Assembly: GCA_029776555.1 (NCBI GenBank)
Contig: JAKOSZ010000086.1
Location: 1 to 9,785, forward strand
DNA length: 9,785 nt
Source: Bacillota bacterium
Lineage (GTDB): Bacteria > Bacillota > Clostridia > Acetivibrionales > JAKOSZ01
Direction: 5' to 3'
Of this stretch, positions 1 to 7,200 are shown in pieces. The notes under the pieces were generated by a model. The model had not been told where the DNA came from and did no database searches. It saw only the letters and a program-made list of their open reading frames with translations. Each line of letters starts with the position of its first letter. The stretch's first letter is position 1. Position numbers and translations under genes: made by a program.

Positions 1-22
1 ATTACAACCTGTCCCATAAAGA

Positions 23-50
23 CCGCCTTTCAAAAGGCGGTTTTTATTTT
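23..50 (+). terminator. Intrinsic terminator of an upstream gene off the left edge
   Basis: The arm CCGCCTT at 23-29 pairs perfectly with AAGGCGG at 34-40 around a TCAA loop, and the T-rich run TTTTTATTTT follows at 41-50. This is a classic rho-independent terminator for plus-strand transcription. It must end a gene or RNA to the left of the window, because nothing coding is visible in bases 1-22. It also insulates the ATPase gene that follows. Confidence 0.9.
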
Positions 51-79
51 ACCCCCCACTACTGGGACCTTGTTTTTCC

Positions 80-88
80 TGCTATAAT
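80..88 (+). promoter_or_regulatory. Extended -10 promoter of the AAA ATPase gene
   Basis: TGC followed by a consensus TATAAT (83-88) gives a TGnTATAAT extended -10 element. No good -35 lies 16-18 bases upstream (the 17-base position holds TACTGG), which is typical of extended -10 promoters. Transcription would start near 95, leaving a leader of about 40 bases before the ATPase start. Confidence 0.65.
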
Positions 89-138
89 ATAGTAAACTTT
101 TATGCATTCAAGCCGGCAAAGGGAGAGTGATTTCCATA

Positions 139-1479
139 ATGGCCTATGATTTGCTCGAGTCATGCTTTTTATCCCTCAATGCCCTTTCGGTATACCGCAG
201 CATCCTTAAAGACAAAGCCGTAAGCAGGCTCCAGAAGCTTTTAGGCTATGTTTTGCGGGATAACACGGACCTTAACGCCGCAGTCTCTTTATACTGCGAT
301 TTTTATAACGCCCTTACCTCTTCCGGCGGCGCCGGCAGCTTAAAAGAGCATATTGTGGACAGGGTCCTGGGCGACGAAAACCCCTTTACCCTCCACTGTG
401 AACTCTCCGGCGGCAATACCCCTTTTGACGAGGCCGCAGCCCTTGACCTGTTCCACTTGCAGAGGGTTGCCCGGTTGCCGTCAGCCCTTGTGAAAGAACG
501 GATCCGGAAAGGCTGTTCTCCTGACCAGGCATCTTTGGAAGTCTTAAACAGCCTGCCGGGCTGGGAGTCTTTCAGCATGCTGCCGGTTGACCCGTCCCTG
601 CCTTACGGCAGGATTAAAAACACCCTTATGGGGAGTGAGTCCTGGAAGGACTGCCTTTTACAATTATCTATGTTCCACAGGCAAAACGGAAGCGGAATCT
701 TTGCCCTCTACAGGGCTTTCGTCTGGGAATCTGACGGAAAGCACGGCTTTTTAAGAGGCATAGACAATCCTGACCCGGTTTCCCTTTCGGACCTGGTGGG
801 CTACAACGACCAAAAGGCCGCTGTTCTGGAAAACACCCTTGCCCTTGTGAAAGACCTTCCCTGCAACAACATCCTCCTCTACGGCGACAGGGGCACGGGC
901 AAGTCTTCAACGGTAAAAGCCGTGGCCAATGAGCTTTACCACAAGGGCTTAAGGCTGGTGGAAGTCCAGAAGAGGAACCTTTTCGACTTTCCAAAGCTGG
1001 TCAACCTGTTGAGGGGCCGGGGGCTTAAATTCATAGTCTTCATTGACGACCTCGCCTTTGTAGAAAACGAGGAGAACTTCACATCCTTAAAAGGGGTCCT
1101 GGAAGGAAGCGTAGAGATGCGCCCCGGTAACGTGGTCATCTACGCCACATCAAACCGCAAGCACCTTATCAAAGAGACCTTTGCCGAAAGGTCCGGCCTG
1201 TACTCTTCAGACCCGGAAATGGAAGTGAGGGCTTCGGACACATTACAGGAAAAGCTCTCCTTTTCCGACAGGTTTGGGATTACCCTGGTATTCCCTTCTC
1301 CCGGTAAAGACATGTACCTGGAAATAGTGGACACGCTGGCAGAGCGCAGGAAACTTAAGGTGGACAGGGAATTCCTCCATAAAGAGGCATTAAAATGGGA
1401 ACTCTCCTTTAACGGACGTTCCCCCAGGACTGCCAGGCAGTTTATAGACTGGCTGGAAGGGCGGATGAAAAAAGCCTAA
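139..1479 (+). CDS. DUF815-type AAA+ ATPase
   Basis: Predicted cytoplasmic ATP-binding protein of 446 aa. The first half (about 1-215) has no motif I recognise. The C-terminal half is an AAA+ module: Walker A GDRGTGKS (about 249-256), Walker B FIVFIDD (about 298-304), a sensor-1-like ATSNR (about 336-340), the LSFSDRFG segment typical of DUF815 proteins (about 373-380), and a sensor-2-like GRSPRTAR stretch near the C-terminus. Length and motif order fit the DUF815 family, whose cellular role is not established. The open frame begins at GTG 127, but that codon sits one base from the GGGAG ribosome-binding site (121-125). ATG 139, with about 12 bases of spacing, is more plausible, though GTG 127 is not excluded. 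The gene has its own promoter and is monocistronic, and its stop overlaps the convergent pgsA stop. Family assignment is firm; function is unknown. Confidence 0.88.
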   Translation: MAYDLLESCFLSLNALSVYRSILKDKAVSRLQKLLGYVLRDNTDLNAAVSLYCDFYNALTSSGGAGSLKEHIVDRVLGDENPFTLHCELSGGNTPFDEAAALDLFHLQRVARLPSALVKERIRKGCSPDQASLEVLNSLPGWESFSMLPVDPSLPYGRIKNTLMGSESWKDCLLQLSMFHRQNGSGIFALYRAFVWESDGKHGFLRGIDNPDPVSLSDLVGYNDQKAAVLENTLALVKDLPCNNILLYGDRGTGKSSTVKAVANELYHKGLRLVEVQKRNLFDFPKLVNLLRGRGLKFIVFIDDLAFVENEENFTSLKGVLEGSVEMRPGNVVIYATSNRKHLIKETFAERSGLYSSDPEMEVRASDTLQEKLSFSDRFGITLVFPSPGKDMYLEIVDTLAERRKLKVDREFLHKEALKWELSFNGRSPRTARQFIDWLEGRMKKA

Positions 1480-2033
1480 CTTACGGTGCTGTCGCCTTTC
1501 CTTATCTTTCGGAATTCCATGGCGTACATGAAGAAGGCAAAAAGCGTTGAGACAACGGCCAAAGCTATGAGCACACCCACAAGAATATCCGCCTGCGGGT
1601 CTTTAAGCTTCTCAATCCTTTTTAACACTATCGTCATTACGATGGCAACGTAAAATATGACGGTAGCGGCTTTTCCGTACCAGTTGGCGGAAGCTATCAC
1701 ATTCTGCTTTTTGTAGAGAAAGAGCATGCCCGCTCCCAGCAGGAGCTCCTTGGCCATTACTATCAGCAGCACTATGTACGGTATCAGTTTGTGAACAACG
1801 CATAACAAAATAAGGGCTGTTATCTGCATCAGCTTATCCGCCAGGGGGTCGGCAAACTTGCCCCAGGATGTCACCAGGCCGTATTTTCTGGCGATATACC
1901 CGTCCAGGATATCCGTAAGTCCGCTTAACAGGAACAAGACAACGGCAACAACATACTGCTCCTTAAATAAAAAATAACCAAACAGCGGTATAAGGGAAAA
2001 CCTGATTACCGTAAGAAGATTAGGTACGTTCAC
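1476..2033 (-). CDS. pgsA: CDP-diacylglycerol--glycerol-3-phosphate 3-phosphatidyltransferase
   Basis: Integral membrane enzyme of 185 aa that transfers phosphatidyl from CDP-diacylglycerol to glycerol-3-phosphate, the committed step to phosphatidylglycerol and cardiolipin. The CDP-alcohol phosphotransferase signature is complete: D41, D44-G45, A48-R49, G58, D62 and D66 fit D-x2-D-G-x2-A-R-x8-G-x3-D-x3-D. Hydrophobic segments near 10-23, 27-40, 69-88, 92-107, 121-138 and 150-170 fit the usual six-helix topology. Translation starts at GTG 2033, with AGGTGG (2046-2041) seven bases upstream. A promoter (2068-2097) lies in the 100-base gap behind the thioesterase gene, so pgsA can be transcribed alone. 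The N-terminus (MNVPNLLTVIR) is typical of PgsA. Phosphatidylserine or cardiolipin synthases share the fold, but length and N-terminus favour PgsA. Confidence 0.95.
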   Translation of the reverse strand: MNVPNLLTVIRFSLIPLFGYFLFKEQYVVAVVLFLLSGLTDILDGYIARKYGLVTSWGKFADPLADKLMQITALILLCVVHKLIPYIVLLIVMAKELLLGAGMLFLYKKQNVIASANWYGKAATVIFYVAIVMTIVLKRIEKLKDPQADILVGVLIALAVVSTLFAFFMYAMEFRKIRKGDSTVS

Positions 2034-2067
2034 TGGCTCACCACCTGATACGAATTAGCGCATTTTC

Positions 2068-2097
2068 AGTTTAGCATACATATGCTTGTTTTAGCAA
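2068..2097 (-). promoter_or_regulatory. pgsA promoter with an inverted repeat in the spacer
   Basis: On the minus strand TTGCTA (2097-2092) is followed after 18 bases by TAAACT (2073-2068), which is preceded by TG at the extended -10 position. Both hexamers match consensus at four of six bases. The inverted repeat AGCATA-CA-TATGCT (2073-2086) lies between them and touches the -10, so it could be an operator. The assignment rests on sequence match and position only. Confidence 0.5.
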
Positions 2098-2133
2098 TGC
2101 GAAAAACCGCTATTACTCTTAGTTAAATCGCTC

Positions 2134-2562
2134 TCACAAACTTTCCGTCAAAAGCGCTCTTGATATTATTTCATAAATTCCGGAGGCGTGCTTTTTGATG
2201 TTAACGGGTTTAAGCCTGTCATTGGTCCAGACATGAACCGTTTCCCCGATGGTTATGGGATGGCTTTCCCCCTCTTTGACCACTTCATAGCTGAACACCA
2301 GCCTAACCCCTGTGGCTTCCTTTATCCAGGTCCTGACAATAATCCGGTCCTCGTACCTTGCAGCTCCCTTGTACTGGCACTTCAGTTCAATGAGGGGCAG
2401 GAAGAGACCCATCTCCTCTATTTCAGAGTAGGAAATGCCCATCTTGCGAATGTAATCCGTCCTTCCCATTTCAAACCATATGGGATAGTTGGAGTGGTGA
2501 ACTATTCCCATCTTATCGGTTTCCGCGTATCTCACAACCAGCCTGGTTTCCGCAGTAAACAT
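2134..2562 (-). CDS. Acyl-CoA thioesterase, YbgC/FadM-type (4HBT) hot-dog family
   Basis: Cytoplasmic 142-aa hot-dog-fold protein of the 4-hydroxybenzoyl-CoA thioesterase family, expected to hydrolyse acyl-CoA thioesters; the physiological substrate cannot be read from the sequence. The N-terminal active-site region is clear: RYAETDKMGIVHHSNY carries the catalytic-type Asp (D16), the conserved Gly, and the H-x-x-N-Y segment on the central helix, followed by FE and R (about 30-34). The single domain fills the whole protein, which is normal for the family. The longest frame begins at TTG 2568, but GGGGGA (2576-2571) is then only two bases away. ATG 2562, with eight bases of spacing, is the better start. 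The gene follows pfkA by 34 bases with no terminator, so it probably shares the pfkA transcript. Family certain; specific name left open. Confidence 0.9.
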   Translation of the reverse strand: MFTAETRLVVRYAETDKMGIVHHSNYPIWFEMGRTDYIRKMGISYSEIEEMGLFLPLIELKCQYKGAARYEDRIIVRTWIKEATGVRLVFSYEVVKEGESHPITIGETVHVWTNDRLKPVNIKKHASGIYEIISRALLTESL

Positions 2563-2570
2563 ATCCAACT

Positions 2571-2576
2571 TCCCCC
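2571..2576 (-). promoter_or_regulatory. Ribosome-binding site that fixes the thioesterase start
   Basis: GGGGGA on the minus strand lies 8 bases before ATG 2562 but only 2 bases before the in-frame TTG 2568, so it selects the ATG. Confidence 0.7.
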
Positions 2577-2596
2577 GTAAGGGTTTTATGGTTTCG

Positions 2597-3568
2597 TCAG
2601 AGCGAAAGAATCTTGTTCAGTTCAATCAGATAGGGGTCAATGGTTTTCACTGTTTCAAGGGCCTTGCCTATTTCCACATCCACTACCTGGTTTCCCTTAA
2701 GGGCGGTAACCCTGTTTACCAAGCCCTGCTTTAAAAGCTCCACGGCTTTAGCCCCCATAAAGCTGGCCATAACCCTGTCCTGCACCGTAGGGCTGCCGCC
2801 CCTTTGAATGTGCCCCAGGATGGTAGCCCGGGCTTCCACGCCGGTCTTTTCCTCAATGGCCTGTGCTATTTCCACCGCGTCTCCCGCGCCTTCCGCCACA
2901 ACAACCACATAGTGCTTCTTGCCGCGGTTGCGCCCCTCAATAATCGGCTTTATTACTATCTTGTCAAGGTCAAACTTCTCCTCCGGGAGGACTACGGCCT
3001 CGGCTCCGCCGGACACGGCCACGTTAATGGCAATAAAACCGGCGTGCCTGCCCATAACCTCCAGCACACTGCACCTCTCGTGGGAATAGGCCGTGTCCCT
3101 GATTTTATCTATGGCATCCTGGACCGTGTTCAGGGCCGTGTCAAAGCCTATGGAGTAATCGGTGCAGCCAATGTCGTTGTCAATGGTTCCGGGAATTCCT
3201 ATTACCGGCAGGCCCATTTCAGCCAGTTCTTTAGCGCCTCTGAAAGAGCCGTCCCCGCCAATGACCACCACCGCGTCCAGGTCAAACACCCTGGCCATGG
3301 CGATGGCCTTCCTAATGCCTTCCTCGGTTTTGAACTCCGGGCATCTGACGGTCTGAAGGATTGTGCCGCCCCTGTGGATAATGTCCGATACCGACCTTAA
3401 ATTCATCTCGGTCATATCCCCGTTGATAAGGCCGTTAAAGCCCTTTCGTATACCATAGACCTTTAAGCCGTGGTACACTCCGGTTCTGACCACGGCCCTG
3501 ATGGCCGCGTTCATTCCCGGCGCGTCTCCCCCGCTGGTTAGTACTCCAATGGTTTTTATCTCTGGCAC
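2597..3568 (-). CDS. pfkA: ATP-dependent 6-phosphofructokinase
   Basis: Cytoplasmic glycolytic enzyme of 323 aa that phosphorylates fructose-6-phosphate to fructose-1,6-bisphosphate; the family usually works as an allosteric homotetramer. Landmarks in order: IGVLTSGGDAPGMNAA near the N-terminus (ATP site), IGGDGS (about 103-108), PGTIDND (126-132) with the catalytic Asp at 130, MGRHAG (172-177), and GHIQRGGSPT (about 252-261, substrate binding). The Gly in GGDGS, instead of the Asp seen in pyrophosphate-dependent enzymes, indicates ATP use. The longest frame starts at GTG 3577, which overlaps the AAGGAG ribosome-binding site. GTG 3568, eight bases downstream of it, gives an N-terminus that lines up with the roughly 320-residue bacterial enzymes. 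It lies 80 bases after the DUF2007-like gene, and a 9-bp hairpin in that gap may modulate expression. Probably cotranscribed with the thioesterase. Confidence 0.97.
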   Translation of the reverse strand: MPEIKTIGVLTSGGDAPGMNAAIRAVVRTGVYHGLKVYGIRKGFNGLINGDMTEMNLRSVSDIIHRGGTILQTVRCPEFKTEEGIRKAIAMARVFDLDAVVVIGGDGSFRGAKELAEMGLPVIGIPGTIDNDIGCTDYSIGFDTALNTVQDAIDKIRDTAYSHERCSVLEVMGRHAGFIAINVAVSGGAEAVVLPEEKFDLDKIVIKPIIEGRNRGKKHYVVVVAEGAGDAVEIAQAIEEKTGVEARATILGHIQRGGSPTVQDRVMASFMGAKAVELLKQGLVNRVTALKGNQVVDVEIGKALETVKTIDPYLIELNKILSL

Positions 3569-3576
3569 AAAATTCA

Positions 3577-3582
3577 CTCCTT
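3577..3582 (-). promoter_or_regulatory. Ribosome-binding site that fixes the pfkA start
   Basis: AAGGAG on the minus strand (3582-3577) overlaps the upstream GTG at 3577 and lies 8 bases before GTG 3568, so the downstream GTG is the likely initiator. Confidence 0.8.
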
Positions 3583-3593
3583 CATAACATAAA

Positions 3594-3614
3594 CCCGTGT
3601 TTTTTAAACACGGG
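3594..3614 (-). promoter_or_regulatory. Perfect hairpin just upstream of pfkA: possible attenuator or processing element
   Basis: CCCGTGTTT (3614-3606 on the minus strand) pairs with AAACACGGG (3602-3594) around a three-base loop. The tail that follows is TTTATGTT, a poor U-run, so as a terminator it would be partial at best. It ends 11 bases before the pfkA ribosome-binding site. It could attenuate read-through from mtrB and the small gene, or protect a processed 5' end of the pfkA message. Confidence 0.55.
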
Positions 3615-3648
3615 ACCTTCCAATTCTCTCTATCTATCCGCCTGTTTT

Positions 3649-3846
3649 TTAATAGCCTTTCTCTATTATAACGCTATGGGCCTCTTCTACTTCGGCTTCA
3701 GGGACTAAAACCTCATAGTAGTCGTCACTGCCTTCATGGTTCTTGCTTATGGGTCTGACCTTAACCAGGATTCCCTCTTTTGACAATAGGTCCTGAAGTT
3801 TGGCGGCAATATCTTTACTCTGCGCCATATATACAACAGTCCACAT
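3649..3846 (-). CDS. Small DUF2007-like protein of unknown function
   Basis: A 65-aa soluble protein beginning MWTVVYMAQSKD. It reads as a small alpha/beta unit: an N-terminal strand, a helix (about 8-23, DIAAKLQDLLSKEG), a strand ILVKVRP, an acidic loop, a strand YYEVLVP, and a final helix EVEEAHSVIIEKGY. This resembles the DUF2007 (putative signal-transducing) fold seen in short clostridial proteins, and I recall similar proteins encoded next to pfkA or dnaE; no biochemical role is known to me. The frame opens at GTG 3855, one base after AAGGGG (3862-3857). ATG 3846, ten bases after it, is the better start. It begins 22 bases after the mtrB stop, so the two are almost certainly cotranscribed, and pfkA follows after 80 bases. 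Coding status is secure; the family call is tentative. Confidence 0.8.
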   Translation of the reverse strand: MWTVVYMAQSKDIAAKLQDLLSKEGILVKVRPISKNHEGSDDYYEVLVPEAEVEEAHSVIIEKGY

Positions 3847-3856
3847 AAAAAACACG

Positions 3857-3862
3857 CCCCTT
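3857..3862 (-). promoter_or_regulatory. Ribosome-binding site that fixes the small-protein start
   Basis: AAGGGG on the minus strand lies one base before GTG 3855 but ten bases before ATG 3846, favouring the ATG. Confidence 0.65.
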
Positions 3863-3868
3863 CAAATC

Positions 3869-4102
3869 TTACTCACCGGAATGAATCTCACCATGCCGAC
3901 AAAGAATTAAAGCTTTCCCCCTTATCTTTATGGCCGAAGTAATCTCAGTGAACTGGGCCAGCAAAACCTCACCCTTATCCAGCTTTTCCGTATGATGAAA
4001 CTTCGTATCCTTTCCCCTCGTCAGACCCATTATGTTTACGCCGTTTTCCTCAGCCTTAATTACAACAAAATCCCCGGAAATTCTATCCCTCTCCCACTCC
4101 AC
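3869..4102 (-). CDS. mtrB: Trp RNA-binding attenuation protein (TRAP)
   Basis: A 77-aa tryptophan-activated RNA-binding protein. In Bacillus it forms an 11-subunit ring that wraps (G/U)AG repeats in trp leader RNAs to cause termination or block translation. The sequence from SGDFVVIKA to the C-terminus lines up with B. subtilis MtrB (75 aa) without gaps as far as I can recall that protein. Residues equivalent to the RNA-binding triad K37, K56 and R58 are present as K40, K59 and R61. The tryptophan-pocket region GLTRG-x-DT-K-FHH is intact, with T28 and T33 matching T25 and T30. The frame opens at GTG 4111, inside the ribosome-binding site; GTG 4102, five bases after AGAGGTGG, is the better start. 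The gene stands between dnaE and the DUF2007-like/pfkA genes rather than beside folE (mtrA) as in Bacillus. It has its own promoter. Confidence 0.95.
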   Translation of the reverse strand: MEWERDRISGDFVVIKAEENGVNIMGLTRGKDTKFHHTEKLDKGEVLLAQFTEITSAIKIRGKALILCRHGEIHSGE

Positions 4103-4107
4103 ACAAA

Positions 4108-4115
4108 CCACCTCT
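4108..4115 (-). promoter_or_regulatory. Ribosome-binding site of mtrB
   Basis: AGAGGTGG on the minus strand (4115-4108) overlaps the upstream in-frame GTG at 4111 and lies 5 bases before GTG 4102, so it argues for initiation at 4102. Confidence 0.7.
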
Positions 4116-4120
4116 TATTA

Positions 4121-4149
4121 ACTATATATTATTTTTTTCCAAAAATCAA
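4121..4149 (-). promoter_or_regulatory. Promoter of the mtrB-pfkA transcription unit
   Basis: Minus-strand TTGATT (4149-4144) and TATAGT (4126-4121) are separated by exactly 17 bases within a strongly AT-rich stretch. Each hexamer matches the sigma-A consensus at four or five of six bases. The predicted transcript start near 4114 would leave a leader of only about a dozen bases, barely containing the ribosome-binding site. A weaker alternative pair further upstream (TTGGCT, 17 bases, CAAAAT) would give a longer leader. Confidence 0.55.
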
Positions 4150-4238
4150 TATTTATTTTGCGAAAACCTGCATAAATAGCCAATTAGAGCAGTTATGGGT
4201 CTGCCCCGGCCGGACTCCTTTCCAGGATACGGAAGATG

Positions 4239-7200
4239 TCACTCCACTTTTACATTTTCTTCGCCCAGGCGCTGTTTAAGCTCGTTCAGCAGCACATCGT
4301 TCAGGTTTACCGAAGCCCTTTGTGCCTCAGAACTGTTTTTTTCGTCATCATTTACCAGGTAAACCGGAGTACTCCCGCTGAAAAACTCCAGCAATGCCTT
4401 TATGGAAGGCTCCAACCCCCTCTTGTCTTCCCCTATTCTGATTAACAGCCTGCGGCTCCCTTCCTTTTTCAGCGGCCTTACATCCTCGCAGATTACTTTG
4501 GGCTCCTCATCTTCCCTCATGCTTATCCTTCCGTCTATTAAAACTATATTCTCCTGCGTAAGAAAAGGAGCATACCTTTCCAAAACAGCGGGAAACACTA
4601 TAACCTCCATAGCGCCATACAGGTCTTCCAGCGTAACAAAAGCCATAAGTCTGTTGCCCTTGGTAGTCTTGGTCTTTTTCGCCGTTATTATGCCTCCCAC
4701 CGTAACCGCCATGTTGTCTATGAGGTTTCTGGTCAGTTGTTCGGCGGATTCTTCCCTGTCTTCACTGTTGTCGATCCCGCTCCTGATATCCGAACTCAAA
4801 AGCGTAACATGCTCTTTCAGTTCCTCTTCAAACTCTTTCAGAGGGTGCCCGGATATATAAAGCCCCAGCATCTCCTTTTCCATGCTCAAAAGTATCTTGG
4901 GGGGATACTCCCTGATATCGGGATACTCATCCTTCGGCGGGTTGATTTCGCCCAGGCCTCCCGCCATCTCAAACAGGGAGAGCTGGCCGGGGCTGTTCAT
5001 CCTTTTGGCCTGCTGTATCCCGTCCAGCATCTTTTCAAAAACCGCCAGCAGCTTTGACCTGAACACCCCCATGGAGTCAAAGGCGCCGCTTTTAATAAGG
5101 CTCTCAACGCATTTCTTGTTTACATCCCTGCTGTCCAGCCTCTCGCAGAAGTCCTTAAAGCTTTTATACCTTCCGTTTTTCGACCTCTCATTTATAATGG
5201 ACCATACCGCTCCTTCGCCGACGTTCTTGACAGCCGCCAGGCCGAAGCGTATCTTCCCGCCCGCCATTGAGAACTTCACATGGCTCTCGTTTACATCCGG
5301 AGGCAGCACATCAATACCCATATCCCGGCACTCGCCCACATACTGGGATACCTTATCCGGGTTGCCCAGAAAGCTGTTCAACAGGGCTGTCATGAATTCC
5401 ATGGGGTAATAGCGCTTAAGCCAGGCTGTCTGGTATACCAGTACTGCGTAACAGGCGGCGTGGGATTTGTTAAAGGCATAGCCGGCAAAATTGAGCATCT
5501 CATCGAATATGCGGCTGGCAGTGGCTTCATCTACGCCGTTTCTCACAGCCCCGTTGACCTCTGTTTCCCCATTTTCACCGGTGATGCCGTAAATGAAGTT
5601 GTGCCTCTCTTTCTCCATCACATCCGGTTTCTTCTTTGACATGGCCCTCCTTATGAGGTCGGACCTGCCCATGGAATAGCCCGCCATGTCCCTGACAATC
5701 CTCATTACCTGCTCCTGGTAAACCATGCAGCCATAGGTCACATTCAGGATATCCTCCAGCAGCGGGTGGTCGTACTTCACGGTAGAAGGGTTCCTTTTTC
5801 CCTGCAGATACCTGGGTATCTGTTCCATGGGACCGGGGCGGTAGAGGGAAATGCCTGCGATTATGTCCTCTAAGGACTCAGGCTGGAGATCTTTCATAAA
5901 CTGGGTCATGCCCTGGCTCTCCAGCTGGAAAACGCCCGCCGTTTTGCCTTCGCCGATCATCCGGTATATGCTGGGGTCGTTCATGTCCAGCTTGTCCAAA
6001 TCCACCCGGATGCCGTGATTTTCTTCTATCATTCCTACGGCATCCCTAATTACCGTAAGGGTTCTCGACCCCAGGAAATCTATTTTCAGAAGGCCCAGTT
6101 CCTCTAAAATCCCCATGGAAAACTGGGTGGTGATGACCTCATCGTTCTTCTGAAGCGGCACATGCTCCATTATGGGATTCTTGGATATTACAACCCCCGC
6201 CGCGTGGGTCGAGGCGTGCCTGGGCATCCCCTCCAGGGCTCTTGCGTAGTCTATGAGCTCTTTAGCCAAATCGTCCTCCTGGTATCTCCTGTTTAGCTCC
6301 GGATTGAGCTCCAAAGCCCTGTCGATGGTCATCCCCAGCTGGAAAGGCACCATTTTTGCGATGGTGTCCACCTCGTTGTAAGGTATGTCCAGGGCCCGGC
6401 CCACATCCCTTATGGCGGCCCTTGCCGCCATTGTTCCGAAGGTTATAATCTGGGCCACCCTGTCGGACCCGTACTTCCGGACAACGTAATCAATAACCTC
6501 CTGTCTCCTCTCGTCGCAAAAGTCTATGTCGATATCGGGCATGCTTATCCTTTCGGGGTTTAAGAAGCGTTCGAAGAAGAGGTCGTACTTTAAGGGGTCT
6601 ACATTGGTAATCCCCAGGCAGTAAGCCGTCAGGCTGCCGGCTGCCGAACCCCTGCCGGGGCCTACCAGGATTCCCCTGCTCCTGGCAAACTCGATAAAAT
6701 CCCAGACTATGAGGAAGTAGTCCACATAGCCCATTTTCTCAATAACTGAAAGCTCATAGTCCAGCCTGTCCCTTTTTTCCCGGTCTACCTTTCCGGGATA
6801 CCTTTTTTCAAGGCCTTCATGGCAAAGGGATCTCAGGTATTCCCCATGGTCCCTGCTTTCAGGGGTTTTAAACTCCGGAAGACGCACCTTCCCAAATTCC
6901 AGCTTCACGTCGCACATGCCGGCGACTCTAAGCGTATTCTCAATGGCTTCCGGAATGTTTTTAAAAAGCTCCTTCATCTCCTCCGGCGATTTTAAATAGA
7001 GCTGGTCGCTGGAAAACCTCATCCTGTTGTCGTCGTGGATGGTCTTGCCCGTCTGTATGCACAGCAGTATGTCATGGGCTTTGGCGTCTTCCCTTTTGAG
7101 ATAGTGGACGTCATTGGTGGCAATAAGGGGTATGCCTGTCTCCCGGCTTAACTTCACCAGCTGGCTGTTGACAAGGCCCTGGTCCTCTATGCCGTTCATC

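Noticed and set aside
2098..2133. Possible terminator after the thioesterase gene
   Set aside because: There is a T-run, but the preceding bases form only short interrupted pairs (ATT..ACT/AGT.AAT), not a convincing stem.
2804..3400. 198-codon open frame on the plus strand
   Set aside because: Entirely antisense to pfkA, whose motifs are unambiguous; composition is that of a mirrored coding frame.
3620..3648. GATAGATAGAGAGAA run (minus strand) before pfkA as a TRAP target
   Set aside because: The TAG/GAG triplets are separated by one base instead of two or three and number only about three, too few and too close for TRAP binding.
4188..4238. Possible dnaE terminator around the CCGGCCGG palindrome
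   Set aside because: The only inverted repeat is a short self-palindrome without a loop or a following T-run on the minus strand.
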